Source of the DNA: Paenibacillus sp. MMS20-IR301
GTDB taxonomy: Bacteria; Bacillota; Bacilli; Paenibacillales; Paenibacillaceae
Assembly (NCBI RefSeq): GCF_032302195.1
Contig: NZ_CP135275.1
Location: 6,859,501-6,923,500 of the forward strand
Length of the DNA stretch: 64,000 bases
Direction of reading: 5' to 3'
Both the position numbers and the translations under genes were made by a program. Every line of letters starts with the position of its first letter. Position 1 is the first letter of the stretch. Positions 34,470-43,210 of the stretch are shown in pieces. The notes beneath the pieces are model-generated. The model saw only the letters and a program-made list of their open reading frames with translations. It was not told the DNA's origin and did not search any database.

Positions 34470-35009
34470 GTGATTAATATTCTAACTACATATGTCCGAG
34501 TACGACATTGGTTATTCTGGTATGGAGTTTATGGTTTCTGCAGCAAGAGCCAAAATGATGAAATCACGCTTTATTCGGATGAAAATCAAACAAACTTTTT
34601 AGGTTATTTTGAACTTACAACCGTGACATGTCTAATTAATCTTTTAGAATACGATATGGATATTATTGAATATGATAAAGAATATTGTAATAAAATCGAA
34701 AGCTTTATACATGGAGACGAAGATATACATTATCATTACATCTATCCAAGAGATTTAGAAGATGTTTCTAGTCAAGTTCCTCATTCTGCTCCACGGAATA
34801 TAGATGGGTATAAACCTGTATATATTAATATGTGGTCAAAATTATTCCAATCTTGGGGCTTGGATGAGATTAAGAAAAGTGTGAGAATTATTGCAAGAGA
34901 TTTTTTAGGTTTGAATACAGAAAATGTTGAATTCATAGCTATTCCATCGTTTGAAGAAACAAAATTATCGTATGAACAAGATTATAAGCCTTATGTAAAC
35001 GGAAATTGA
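34470..35009 (+). CDS. Hypothetical acidic protein
   Basis: A 179-residue, Tyr/Asp/Glu-rich, AT-rich coding region with no signal or membrane segment, and I do not recognise it. It begins with GTG (aaggtag upstream). It contains ELTTVTCLINLLEYDMDIIEYDKEYCNKI, HYHYIYPRD and SRNIDGY-like loops, and ends YEQDYKPYVNGN. Its size, acidity and position near two other small orphan genes would suit an immunity-type protein, but that is speculation. An N-terminal truncation is possible because the start region is unusual (a Trp/Tyr-rich beginning). Confidence 0.45.
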   Translation: MINILTTYVRVRHWLFWYGVYGFCSKSQNDEITLYSDENQTNFLGYFELTTVTCLINLLEYDMDIIEYDKEYCNKIESFIHGDEDIHYHYIYPRDLEDVSSQVPHSAPRNIDGYKPVYINMWSKLFQSWGLDEIKKSVRIIARDFLGLNTENVEFIAIPSFEETKLSYEQDYKPYVNGN

Positions 35010-35132
35010 TTGAACTAACAAAAAACATTAGTTTAATGGAAACAACGGCGACCAAGACTTAGGCATATGCTATAGAAAAAATGGATAAGGAAAAGCGGGC
35101 TAGGTTGTATCTTTAAGGAAGGCAGGCACCAC

Positions 35133-35486
35133 ATGAAACTCAAAGGGACAATGACAGAACAGTCATATCGAGAAGATTTAATAGCATCGAAATTACATTT
35201 ATTCAATGATAAATCCATGCGCAGGTTTTTATATATAATTAGAGAGACATTTCCCGCAATGAATACAGCCTACGTTTTATCTTGGACACCCGACCAAGGT
35301 GAGGACTTGATTAGCTTTCTGGTTGATACGCACTCAGTTATTAAGATTGAACTGGACCGTTATGATGCAACAGTTGCTCCGATTGTCGATGTATATTCCA
35401 TTGAGAATTGGATGAAGGGACTTAGTAAAATATTTCAGATTAAATTCGCAGTAGCCTTCGACTTAGCTAAGAATGATTTAGTATAA
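35133..35486 (+). CDS. Hypothetical small protein
   Basis: A 117-residue soluble protein of unknown family with a mixed alpha/beta pattern: an N-terminal helix (SYREDLIASKLHLF), then AYVLSWTPDQGEDLISFLVDTHSVIKIELDR, and a C-terminal helix with hydrophobic strand (KFAVAFDLAKNDLV). The ATG has a ggaaggcagg site at normal spacing. It lies in a run of three AT-rich genes in one direction (34470-36117), all without recognisable functions. Confidence 0.55.
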   Translation: MKLKGTMTEQSYREDLIASKLHLFNDKSMRRFLYIIRETFPAMNTAYVLSWTPDQGEDLISFLVDTHSVIKIELDRYDATVAPIVDVYSIENWMKGLSKIFQIKFAVAFDLAKNDLV

Positions 35487-35547
35487 GAAAAATAAGAGAA
35501 TAGCAGTAATGATGTTATGAAATCTTATTATACGAGCAGGTGGTCAA

Positions 35548-36117
35548 TTGAATTTTCGAATACTTACGTTAATCGGTTTTTTCACTTTCGCATTTTTATT
35601 TTCAAATGTAAAAGAGGCTAATGCTTTGTCCTGTGCCGAGGTTGGGGCTCCCCAAGATGCGTTAGCGCTCTATAGTGGGGCTGTTTATGGTGAAGTGAAA
35701 CAAATTAAGACCGATTTGAAGCAAGAGGGATTTACGGGGAGTAAAGAGAAAATCAAATATATTTTAGTAAATGTTGAACGAAGCTGGAAGCACAAAGTGG
35801 ACTCGCAAATTATAGTCGCAACTGATTATACTTGGGGTTTTGATTTCAAAAAAGGCAATAAATATTTAATATACATCAGCGAAGCGGATGATGGATTAAG
35901 CAGTAGTCCGTGCAGTCCAACAATTGAATTGAATAATCTTAACCAGGCAACAGAGCTATTTGGTGAAGGATTTCAACCACAGAAAAAAGTAAATGTAGAA
36001 TATAAGATGTGGTTTATGTTTGAGAGCGATATCGATTTGTATATTGCAGCGGCGGTGATACTTGTGGTGGCTGCATTTTTTTTCAGGAGAGTAAAAAGGA
36101 AAAAGCGTGGAGTGTAA
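35548..36117 (+). CDS. Exported Cys-containing protein with C-terminal membrane anchor
   Basis: A 189-residue protein with a signal peptide (MNFRILTLIGFFTFAFLFSNVKEANA), an extracellular beta-rich domain (about 28-150) with Cys in SCAEVG and SSPCSP, and a C-terminal transmembrane helix (about 160-178) ending in a basic cytoplasmic tail (RRVKRKKRGV). The start SCAEVGAPQDAL, then GAVYGEVKQI and VERSWKH, resembles the small OB-fold, tissue-inhibitor-of-metalloproteinase-like exported proteins of Bacillales; the match is tentative. TTG start with aggtgg upstream. Confidence 0.6.
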   Translation: MNFRILTLIGFFTFAFLFSNVKEANALSCAEVGAPQDALALYSGAVYGEVKQIKTDLKQEGFTGSKEKIKYILVNVERSWKHKVDSQIIVATDYTWGFDFKKGNKYLIYISEADDGLSSSPCSPTIELNNLNQATELFGEGFQPQKKVNVEYKMWFMFESDIDLYIAAAVILVVAAFFFRRVKRKKRGV

Positions 36118-36517
36118 CTATATATGCTATCAGTCCGGTTCAATTACAATCCCAATCTGCCCCCAAACGGACACCACAGCCTTTATTCGCTGAAAAAAGG
36201 TCATTTGGGCGGGCTTACGGACATGACGGCCCTTATCCGCCGCTTTTCATGGGCAAGCCCCGCTTTTTCGGTGAAATAACGGCGCTCATGTCCGTAAGAC
36301 CGACACTGAGGCACCTTCCCGCAGACTTAACGTCTCTCATGTCCGTAACGCTAAGCTAGTCACTTGAACAACCGTTGCGTGACTGGCTGCTTTTCTTAAC
36401 GGAGGGTCCATTCAGCCCATTTACCTGCGCGGCAGCTCATTATATATGATTTTCCGCTTAAAGATAAGTTTCGGACTTACGTAATCCTTCCAAATCTGAT
36501 GAGTTAGGAGAATGAAC
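36118..36517. repeat. Intergenic inverted-repeat element with CTTACGGACATGA motif
   Basis: The 400-base gap holds one direct CTTACGGACATGA (36214-36226) and inverted copies at 36286-36298 (TCATGTCCGTAAG) and 36337-36348 (TCATGTCCGTAA). The similarity between the first two extends to about 35 bases, so a large imperfect hairpin can form. It looks like an interspersed palindromic repeat of the host genome, not a gene. A weak hairpin-like stretch with CTAAGCTAG follows near 36350, and the RidA pseudogene's ribosome binding site (taggag) is at the right end. Confidence 0.6.
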
Positions 36518-36833
36518 ATGACTGAACAAACAGCAGCCGGCAGAATCGCAGCATTAGGAATCGTTCTCCCAAGTGCAAGCGAACCCGCAGCTAAGTACGC
36601 AAATTTCGTAAAAGTAAACGGGTTATTGTTCGTTTCAGGCAAGGGACCTGCAGGGTTTTGTTAATGCAGATGCTAATTTTGAAGAACATCATAAAGTGTT
36701 AAATGGTTGTTCTGACCTCATGCTGGATGTTTTCGGAGAAAAAGGTATCCATGCACGTTCAGTCTTTGGAGCTGTTTCCGTTAGAGACAATCTTCCAATC
36801 ATAATTGATTCAATATTTGAGGTTGAGGAGTAG
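36518..36833 (+). pseudogene. RidA-family pseudogene with internal deletion
   Basis: The N-terminal 45 or so codons read MTEQTAAGRIAALGIVLPS...KYANFVKVNGLLFVSGKGPAG and then run into a stop at 36662. One base out of frame, the C-terminal part continues from 36657: FVNADANFEEHHKVLNGC...GIHARSVFGAVSVRDNLPIIIDSIFEVEE. Both halves match one RidA subfamily with the middle third missing (roughly 45 codons, judged from family length). The join lies at CAGGG, which probably occurred at both deletion ends, so slippage between short repeats is a likely cause. The product cannot be functional. Confidence 0.8.
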
Positions 36834-36838
36834 AGGGA

Positions 36839-37111
36839 TTGTCATTCTGTCCAATTCTATCTGCAGTTGATCACGCGGACAATCAGGAGTACCCACATCT
36901 GGGAGCAATTGTTCAGGAGTTCGCACAGAACAGGCCGGACCAAGTTGCAGAGATGGTCAATACAGGCGGGGTGGATGTGAAAGAGCTTGTAGAAGTAGCG
37001 CCGTTTGTAAGAGCAAGCGACCTCGTTGGCAAAGAGAAAGAAGCGTCCGTGCCTGTGTTCGGTCATCACTCGATTGGCACCGTTCGTATTCCATTGCTAA
37101 GTATCGGCTGA
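36839..37111 (+). CDS. Hypothetical 90-residue protein, possible gene fragment
   Basis: A 90-codon frame starting with TTG 5 bases after the RidA pseudogene stop, with gaggag upstream. It includes YPHLGAIVQEFAQNRPDQVAEMVNTGGVDVKELVEVAPFVRASDL and ends VPVFGHHSIGTVRIPLLSIG. I do not recognise it. The composition looks like genuine coding sequence, but the ends are abrupt, so it may be the remains of a larger enzyme once cotranscribed with the RidA gene. Confidence 0.35.
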   Translation: MSFCPILSAVDHADNQEYPHLGAIVQEFAQNRPDQVAEMVNTGGVDVKELVEVAPFVRASDLVGKEKEASVPVFGHHSIGTVRIPLLSIG

Positions 37112-37272
37112 ATACAATCGTCGTATGGCTAATTAGGCCATCAAAGGAACGGTCCTGAAATTCAGTTCCCATTTTCAAAAAGTGTCGCGAAAAGTTTGGA
37201 AAAGCGAGAATGTTCAGACTAGATTAAACATGTTTTAGAAGTGAAATGGATATCCATTTGTAAAAGAGAGTT

Positions 37273-37331
37273 TTATACACGCGAATAAGTGTAAATTACA
37301 ATCTTTTTTCCCCCTTCTTCTTCTCTATAAT
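37273..37331 (+). promoter_or_regulatory. GH95 promoter with candidate YesN operator
   Basis: An element at 37273-37301 starts TTATACACG and ends TGTAAATTACAA. It is nearly identical to 39748-39777. TATAAT (37326-37331) lies 24 bases past its end, and there is no good -35 hexamer, as expected for an activated promoter. The AraC-type regulator encoded at 44956 is the likely activator. Confidence 0.65.
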
Positions 37332-37378
37332 ATTCATATAAAAGGTTAGTGATCATTATGAATACTTTGGAGGGGACA

Positions 37379-39646
37379 ATGTCTAAAAGCGAGCGTAAGC
37401 ATATATTGTGGTACAAACAGCCAGCAGTAGAGTGGAATGAGGCACTGCCTATCGGTAATGGGCGGATCGGGGCGATGATCTTCGGCGGGATTCGTGAGGA
37501 GAAGATTCAACTCAATGAGGATACGGTATGGTACGGCGGACCAAGGGACCGGAATAATGAGGATGCGCTTCCTCATTTGCCGCAGCTGCGTGAGCTGTTG
37601 ATGCAAGGGAGGCTGAAGGAAGCCGAAGAACTGGCAGCACTGACACTGCCGGGTCTTCCGGAAACCCAGCGACATTATTTGCCGCTGGGTGATTTGCTTC
37701 TTACGCTGGACGGACATGATCAGAATGCTGCAGATTTCCGCCGGGAGCTGGATCTGTCTGATGGGGTGGCGCGGGTCAGTTATTGTTCAGGCGATATCTG
37801 CTACTCCAGGGAGATATTCGCAAGCTATCCTGACCAGATAATTGTGCTTCGGTTTACTGCCAATAAACAAGGAGCCATATCATTGAAGGCCCGTTTCAAC
37901 CGCAACAAGTGGAAGTACATGGAGAAGACGGAGAAATGGGGTCATGACGGACTGGTCATGAGAGGGGACTGTGGAGGGGAGGGTGGAATCCAGTTCCGGG
38001 TCGTTCTGAAGGCTGTTCATGAAGGGGGGCGCTGCCGGACTGTTGGTGAACATCTTCTAATTGAGGAAGCTGACAGCGTAACGCTCTTGCTTATGGCGGC
38101 CACCACCTATCGCTACAGCGATCCCGAGGAACACTGCAAGTCTCAATTAGGTATCCTTAAGAAATTATCCTACAGTGAATTGCTTTTGCGGCATACTCAG
38201 GATTACAGAGCATTATATAACCGTGTAGAGCTTGATTTGCCTGGGAACGACGAGAGAGCGGACCTTTTGCCGACTGATGAGAGGCTAGAACGGATTAAAG
38301 CTGGACATGAGGATAAGCGATTAATTGCCCTATACTTTCATTTTGGACGATATCTGCTGATCTCCTCCAGTCGTCCCGGTTCTTTGCCAGCCAATCTGCA
38401 GGGTATATGGAACGACAGCTTTCTGCCGCCGTGGGACAGTAAATTTACAATTAACATTAATACTCAAATGAATTATTGGCTCGCAGAAAATTGTAATTTA
38501 GCGGAGTGTCATGAGCCTCTATTTGGGCTGATTGAACGAATGAGAGAGCCGGGTAGACGGACAGCCAGAGTTATGTATGATTGCCGGGGGTTTACAGCCC
38601 ACCATAATACTGATATTTGGGCGGATACTGCCCCGCAGGATACTTACTTACCGGCTTCGTTCTGGCCAATGGGCGCGGCTTGGCTCTGTCTACATCTTTG
38701 GGAACATTATCGTTACGGGCAGGAGCGTGCCTTTCTGGAGCAGGCTTATGAGACCATGAAGGAGGCGGCAGAATTCTTATTGGATTATCTAATAGAAGAT
38801 GCAGAAGGAAGGCTGGTCACCTGTCCATCTGTATCTCCTGAGAACCGTTATACATTGCCTGGAGGTGAGAGTGGTGTACTCTGTGTAGGTGCCTCTATGG
38901 ATTTTCAAATCATTAGAGCGTTATTCGGCGCTTGTATAAGCAGCTGTGAAATTCTGAACCGGGATCAGCCATTTGCTGAAGTACTTACTGCTACGCTCGA
39001 ACGGCTGCCGCAGCCGCAGATTGGTAAATACGGACAGGTACAAGAATGGATGGAGGATTACGAAGAACCGGAACCGGGGCACCGCCATATCTCTCATCTA
39101 TTTGCCCTCTATCCCGGTGACGAGTTTAACCTAGAACAGACACCAGAGTTTACCGCGGCATCCCGTATAACATTAGAGCGCAGACTAGGGGCTGGCGGCG
39201 GGCATACTGGATGGAGCCGTGCCTGGATTATTAATTTCTGGGCACGTCTTCAGGACGGAGAGAAGGCCCTCTCCAATGTGATATCGTTATTAGATCATTC
39301 TACCTTGCCTAACCTGTTCGATAATCATCCGCCGTTCCAAATTGACGGGAATTTTGGCGGCACTGCAGGTATAGCTGAGATGCTTCTGCAGAGTCATACA
39401 GGAGAAATCTTTCTCCTGCCAGCACTTCCTGATGCATGGAGCAGTGGTTCTGTCCGCGGGCTTAGAGCACGCGGAGGTTTGACTATAAGCATGCAATGGT
39501 CAGAGAATAAGGTAGTAGAGGTAGGAATAGAGTGTACAGCAAGCGGTGAGTGCCGGATAAGCGGACCGGGTCTCTCAAAGCTTGAATTTATGGCTGAAGC
39601 GGGGCAGACTTACTCTTTATCCCCGAATAAGCCAATTAATCTGTAA
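37379..39646 (+). CDS. Glycoside hydrolase family 95 (alpha-L-fucosidase/alpha-L-galactosidase)
   Basis: A 755-residue cytoplasmic-looking enzyme (no signal peptide). The N-terminal beta domain has [27 protein letters not shown] and [17 protein letters not shown], the GH95 signature. The (alpha/alpha)6 barrel has [42 protein letters not shown] (catalytic Asn residues) and [10 protein letters not shown] (general acid Glu), then [14 protein letters not shown] and [23 protein letters not shown]95 enzymes release alpha-1,2-linked L-fucose or L-galactose by inversion. ATG 37379 has a ttggagggg site; an earlier GTG is less likely. It acts inside the cell on oligosaccharides imported by the downstream ABC system. 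Confidence 0.92.
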   Translation: MSKSERKHILWYKQPAVEWNEALPIGNGRIGAMIFGGIREEKIQLNEDTVWYGGPRDRNNEDALPHLPQLRELLMQGRLKEAEELAALTLPGLPETQRHYLPLGDLLLTLDGHDQNAADFRRELDLSDGVARVSYCSGDICYSREIFASYPDQIIVLRFTANKQGAISLKARFNRNKWKYMEKTEKWGHDGLVMRGDCGGEGGIQFRVVLKAVHEGGRCRTVGEHLLIEEADSVTLLLMAATTYRYSDPEEHCKSQLGILKKLSYSELLLRHTQDYRALYNRVELDLPGNDERADLLPTDERLERIKAGHEDKRLIALYFHFGRYLLISSSRPGSLPANLQGIWNDSFLPPWDSKFTININTQMNYWLAENCNLAECHEPLFGLIERMREPGRRTARVMYDCRGFTAHHNTDIWADTAPQDTYLPASFWPMGAAWLCLHLWEHYRYGQERAFLEQAYETMKEAAEFLLDYLIEDAEGRLVTCPSVSPENRYTLPGGESGVLCVGASMDFQIIRALFGACISSCEILNRDQPFAEVLTATLERLPQPQIGKYGQVQEWMEDYEEPEPGHRHISHLFALYPGDEFNLEQTPEFTAASRITLERRLGAGGGHTGWSRAWIINFWARLQDGEKALSNVISLLDHSTLPNLFDNHPPFQIDGNFGGTAGIAEMLLQSHTGEIFLLPALPDAWSSGSVRGLRARGGLTISMQWSENKVVEVGIECTASGECRISGPGLSKLEFMAEAGQTYSLSPNKPINL

Positions 39647-39666
39647 TTTACTATATTCATTTAGGT

Positions 39667-39720
39667 AAGCCAAACAGCGATTTCCCCGTCCAGGAGGAAA
39701 TCGTTGTTTGGCTTTTTTTG
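39667..39720 (+). terminator. Terminator after GH95
   Basis: AAGCCAAACAGCGATTTCC pairs with GGAAATCGTTGTTTGGCTT (G-U pair), followed by a T run. Confidence 0.9.
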
Positions 39721-39747
39721 CTGTCCAGGACTCAGAGGAATAAGAAA

Positions 39748-39807
39748 TTATACACGGCAAAAAGGTGTAAATTACAAGCAGTCACCCTCACTATATCTTC
39801 CTATAAT
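39748..39807 (+). promoter_or_regulatory. ABC-transporter promoter with candidate YesN operator
   Basis: An element at 39748-39777 starts TTATACACGG and ends TGTAAATTACAA, matching the GH95 promoter element. TATAAT at 39802-39807 is again 24 bases past its end. The consistent spacing supports a shared activator. Confidence 0.65.
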
Positions 39808-39847
39808 GATCCTATGCGAATAACAACAATCAGGAGGTAGGATCAAG

Positions 39848-40780
39848 ATGTCATTGGCGATCAAACGAAGTACAGATCAGCCGCAGAAGAAATGGTGGAA
39901 TCAACGCCGCAAAGAGGGAATTATCGGGTGGATCTTTCTGGCACCGGAAGCGATAGGTATTATTGTGTTGGCTATTTTTCCGCTTATCTTTTCCTTATTT
40001 CTAAGCTTTACGGACTGGAATCTGGTAAACGGATTTGAGGGGATGAAATGGGTCGGGTTCGACAATTTCACGCGATTGGCAGAGGATTCGAAATTTATAA
40101 AAGCACTGGAGAATAATATTTTTTTCACGGCTATAACGGTGCCCGTAGGGCTAATGGTAGCTATGATTATGGCAGTTATTATCCATACCAAGGTCTATGC
40201 TAAGGATTTGTTTAAGGTGCTGTTTTTCATTCCTTATATCTGCTCTACCGTAGCCGTTGCGGCCGTGTGGGCAGCCTTGTACCATCCTTCAAGCGGGCCT
40301 ATTAACCGATTTTTGATGCAGATTGGCCTGGAGCATCCGCCGAAATGGCTGGTCGACTCCCATTACGCAATTATAGCGATTATGGTTATTGCCATCTGGC
40401 AGGCCCTCGGGTACCAGATGATTATATTTATGGCAGGGTTAACGCAGATTTCTGAAGATCTATATGAAGCAGCGGACATAGATGGAGCAAACGGATTCAA
40501 GAAGTTCTGGTTCATCACGATGCCTTTATTAGCACCAACTACGCTCTTCCTGACCATAACAACGATAATAAGCTCTTTTAAAGTATTTGATCTTATCAAA
40601 TTCTTAACCGATGGCGGGCCAAACGATGCTTCTACTGTTATTGTATACCGGATATACGAGGAAGGTTTCATTAACTTTAATATGGGATACGCTTCAGCCA
40701 TGTCATGGATCCTTTTCCTGCTCGTGATTTTGGTGACTTCAGTTACATGGATTTTTCAAGCGAAAGAAAAAAGATCATAG
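39848..40780 (+). CDS. ABC sugar transporter permease (MalF/UgpA/LplB-type)
   Basis: A 310-residue inner-membrane protein with six predicted helices (first at about 27-49: GIIGWIFLAPEAIGIIVLAIFPLIFSLFLSF). The cytoplasmic EAA loop reads DLYEAADIDGANGFKKFWFITMPLLAPTTLF (about 205-235), the contact site for the ATPase. This is the first permease of a CUT1-type importer. No ATPase gene is present; Firmicute importers of this type usually share the MsmX/UgpC ATPase encoded elsewhere. An aggaggtagg site precedes the ATG, and the second permease follows 15 bases downstream. Confidence 0.92.
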   Translation: MSLAIKRSTDQPQKKWWNQRRKEGIIGWIFLAPEAIGIIVLAIFPLIFSLFLSFTDWNLVNGFEGMKWVGFDNFTRLAEDSKFIKALENNIFFTAITVPVGLMVAMIMAVIIHTKVYAKDLFKVLFFIPYICSTVAVAAVWAALYHPSSGPINRFLMQIGLEHPPKWLVDSHYAIIAIMVIAIWQALGYQMIIFMAGLTQISEDLYEAADIDGANGFKKFWFITMPLLAPTTLFLTITTIISSFKVFDLIKFLTDGGPNDASTVIVYRIYEEGFINFNMGYASAMSWILFLLVILVTSVTWIFQAKEKRS

Positions 40781-40795
40781 AAGGGGGGGGATTAA

Positions 40796-41632
40796 ATGAA
40801 TATCAAAAGATTTGATTGGAGTCGTATCGCATTCTCTGTTATTCTTGGCGGATTATCCATCTTCTTTATTATTCCACTGGTATGGATGCTCTCTGCCTCC
40901 GCCAAATTTGAACGTGATGTCATGGTTTACCCTATTCAATGGATTCCGAAGGATTGGAACTGGGTTAACAATTTTCATAAAGTGTGGCTTGAAAATGTGC
41001 CTTTCAGTCTGTTTTATTGGAACTCGCTGAAGCTGGCTGTAATTGCTACAGTTTCTACTCTGCTTTTTTCGTCTATGGCCGCGTTCTCTTTTGCCAAATT
41101 GAGAGCACCCGGGAAAGGCGTGATGTTTGGAATGATGATGTCATTTATGATTATTCCCGAACAAGCAACGCTGGTACCCAGATTCATTATGATAAAATGG
41201 ATGGGTTTATATAATACACATACTGGCATTATCGTAATGTTAATGTTCTCCATGTACTTTACGTTTTTGATGAGACAATTTATGTTAGGTGTTCATAATG
41301 AGTTTATTGAATCAGCCAAAATTGACGGTGCAGGCTATGTTCGAATTTATGCGCAAATTATGCTGCCCCTCAGTAAGCCCATATTGGCCACAGCAGGGAT
41401 TATTAAGTTCATCTGGACATGGAATGATTACCAGAATCCGCTCATCTTTCTGTTTACCAAGGAGCTGTATCCATTGCCGCTCGGAATTCAATTCTTCCGC
41501 CAGGAATATTCAAACAATGTTTCACTCATGATGATGGCTGCAGTTTCGGCAATAATTCCACTTATTATTGTGTTCATTGCCTTGCAAAAACAAGTGATTA
41601 ACGGTATTACGGTCGGCGGTGTAAAGGGATAG
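40796..41632 (+). CDS. ABC sugar transporter permease (MalG/UgpE/YtcP-type)
   Basis: A 278-residue membrane protein, the second permease of the CUT1 importer. Helices at about 12-36, 75-96, 108-130, 140-160, 185-210 and 243-265; EAA loop NEFIESAKIDGAGYVRIYAQIMLPLSKPIL (about 163-192). A strong gaaggggggg site lies upstream of the ATG. It pairs with the permease upstream. The binding-protein gene follows after 118 bases that contain a weaker version of the cluster's operator. Confidence 0.92.
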   Translation: MNIKRFDWSRIAFSVILGGLSIFFIIPLVWMLSASAKFERDVMVYPIQWIPKDWNWVNNFHKVWLENVPFSLFYWNSLKLAVIATVSTLLFSSMAAFSFAKLRAPGKGVMFGMMMSFMIIPEQATLVPRFIMIKWMGLYNTHTGIIVMLMFSMYFTFLMRQFMLGVHNEFIESAKIDGAGYVRIYAQIMLPLSKPILATAGIIKFIWTWNDYQNPLIFLFTKELYPLPLGIQFFRQEYSNNVSLMMMAAVSAIIPLIIVFIALQKQVINGITVGGVKG

Positions 41633-41750
41633 TAGGCGTAGGTAATGGAATTACACACGAAAAAGAGCGCATCAGGTTACACGGTAAAACGCTTACAATC
41701 AAGTAAGATAAAGATGCAACACATTCTATATGAAGAAGGGGATACAGCGC

Positions 41751-43109
41751 ATGAAGAAGGCATCAATCTTACTAACCCTGTGTTTTATGTTGATTTTGAC
41801 CGCTTGTGGAAATAATGCCGGAAATAGCGAAAGCGGTAACAATAAGCCGGCAAATCAAGCTTCCGGAGAAGGTTCATCAGGTGAGAAGGTAACGATTAAA
41901 TTGTATACCAATGCCAAAGGTGAACCGGAAGAACCAATGATGAAGCTGGTGACGGCTTTTAATGAGCAGAATGATCATATTAAAGTAGAACATGTGGCCC
42001 TCGTGCAAAATAATGATTCCAGAGAAATGCTGCAGAAGCTTGATGTTCTCTCTGCTTCAGGTGAAGAGGTGGATGTGGTTCTGCTTAATAATGAGGGTTT
42101 TGTGCTCGAACGTGCAGGCAATGGGATGTTGTATCCGTTAGATGAATTCTTTACAGCAAACAATATCAATCCTGAGGATGAGTATTACCGTAACCCGGTA
42201 TACGAAGGCAAACACTATGCTGCGATGACAGATGCCAGCTTCTGGTTTGTTGCCTTGAATGAAAACCATTTGAAGGATGCGGGTCTTGCGGTTCCCGGAT
42301 TTGACTGGACTTGGGATGACTTCAGAGAATACTCCACAAAGCTTGCAGCGAGCGGGGAGAACCGCTACGGTACTTACTTTCATACCTTTGGAGAGTACGC
42401 TAATTTAATTGCTTACACCGATTTCAAAAATCCTCAGATGAAGGAAGACGGAACTTTGCTCTTCGATGATCCTTCCTTTGAATATTGGTTTAATTTACGC
42501 CGGGCGATGGAGATAGAAGATAAGTCGGTAAAACCGCTCGCGGATGTACTTGCTGCCAAGCAGCACTGGGCAACAGATTTCATGAACGGGACTACCAGCA
42601 TGCTTCCTATAGCAGGCTACGCATTGGATGAAGCCTTCTTAAATTCAGACAGCTATCCGAGAGATTTTAAGATTACCTTTGCTCCATTGCCGCGATCCTC
42701 GGCGTCTGCAGAAACCGGGTTGACCAGCATAAGCGGAAGCTTCTTGACCATGCATAAGAACTCCAAAAACAAAGAAGCGGCATTTGAGTTTATTAAATTC
42801 GCCACGATGGAAGGAGCGGAACTGTCGGGAAGAATTCCGGGCTGGAAGAAGGCAGATGGAAAAGCAGTACTTGAGAAGATTATTGGTGATAAGTCAGATT
42901 TGGTAGACAATCAGGTGCTATCAAATGTACTGTTTGATGAACGTGTGCACACGGCAGGCTCTTCCTCGGTAAGTGTGTCTTATCAGCAGCAATTGAAGAA
43001 AGTGGCTGAAGGCGGAATAAATAAATTTCTGCTTGATAACTCCACTTATGATGAAGCAGAGAAATATATGATGGATGAAGGTCAAAAAATAATTGCTTCT
43101 AATCCATAA
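41751..43109 (+). CDS. Extracellular sugar-binding lipoprotein
   Basis: A 452-residue family 1 extracellular solute-binding protein. The signal ends in lipobox LTAC (Cys19) followed by a Gly/Asn/Ser linker (NNAGNSESGNNKPANQ). The mature domain has KLYTNAKGEPEEPMMKLVTAFNEQNDHIKVEHVAL, DVVLLNNEGFVLERAGNGMLYPLDEFF and a C-terminal RIPGWKKADGKAVLEKII. It would capture fucosylated or galactosylated oligosaccharides for the two permeases. ATG 41751 has a gaagggga site; ATG 41730 would extend the signal. TTACACGGTAAAA upstream (41677-41699) is a weak copy of the cluster operator. Confidence 0.9.
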   Translation: MKKASILLTLCFMLILTACGNNAGNSESGNNKPANQASGEGSSGEKVTIKLYTNAKGEPEEPMMKLVTAFNEQNDHIKVEHVALVQNNDSREMLQKLDVLSASGEEVDVVLLNNEGFVLERAGNGMLYPLDEFFTANNINPEDEYYRNPVYEGKHYAAMTDASFWFVALNENHLKDAGLAVPGFDWTWDDFREYSTKLAASGENRYGTYFHTFGEYANLIAYTDFKNPQMKEDGTLLFDDPSFEYWFNLRRAMEIEDKSVKPLADVLAAKQHWATDFMNGTTSMLPIAGYALDEAFLNSDSYPRDFKITFAPLPRSSASAETGLTSISGSFLTMHKNSKNKEAAFEFIKFATMEGAELSGRIPGWKKADGKAVLEKIIGDKSDLVDNQVLSNVLFDERVHTAGSSSVSVSYQQQLKKVAEGGINKFLLDNSTYDEAEKYMMDEGQKIIASNP

Positions 43110-43120
43110 GTAGTCTATAG

Positions 43121-43156
43121 AGGGAGATCGGATTTGTTCGATTTCCCTGTTTTTCT
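43121..43156 (+). terminator. Terminator after the binding protein
   Basis: AGGGAGATCG pairs with CGATTTCCCT (one G-U pair) around an 8-base loop, followed by GTTTTTC. Confidence 0.8.
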
Positions 43157-43210
43157 TTGAATAGCCCTCGTGTAGTATTAGATGAAAACCAGACTTTGGG
43201 GGAATACAGC

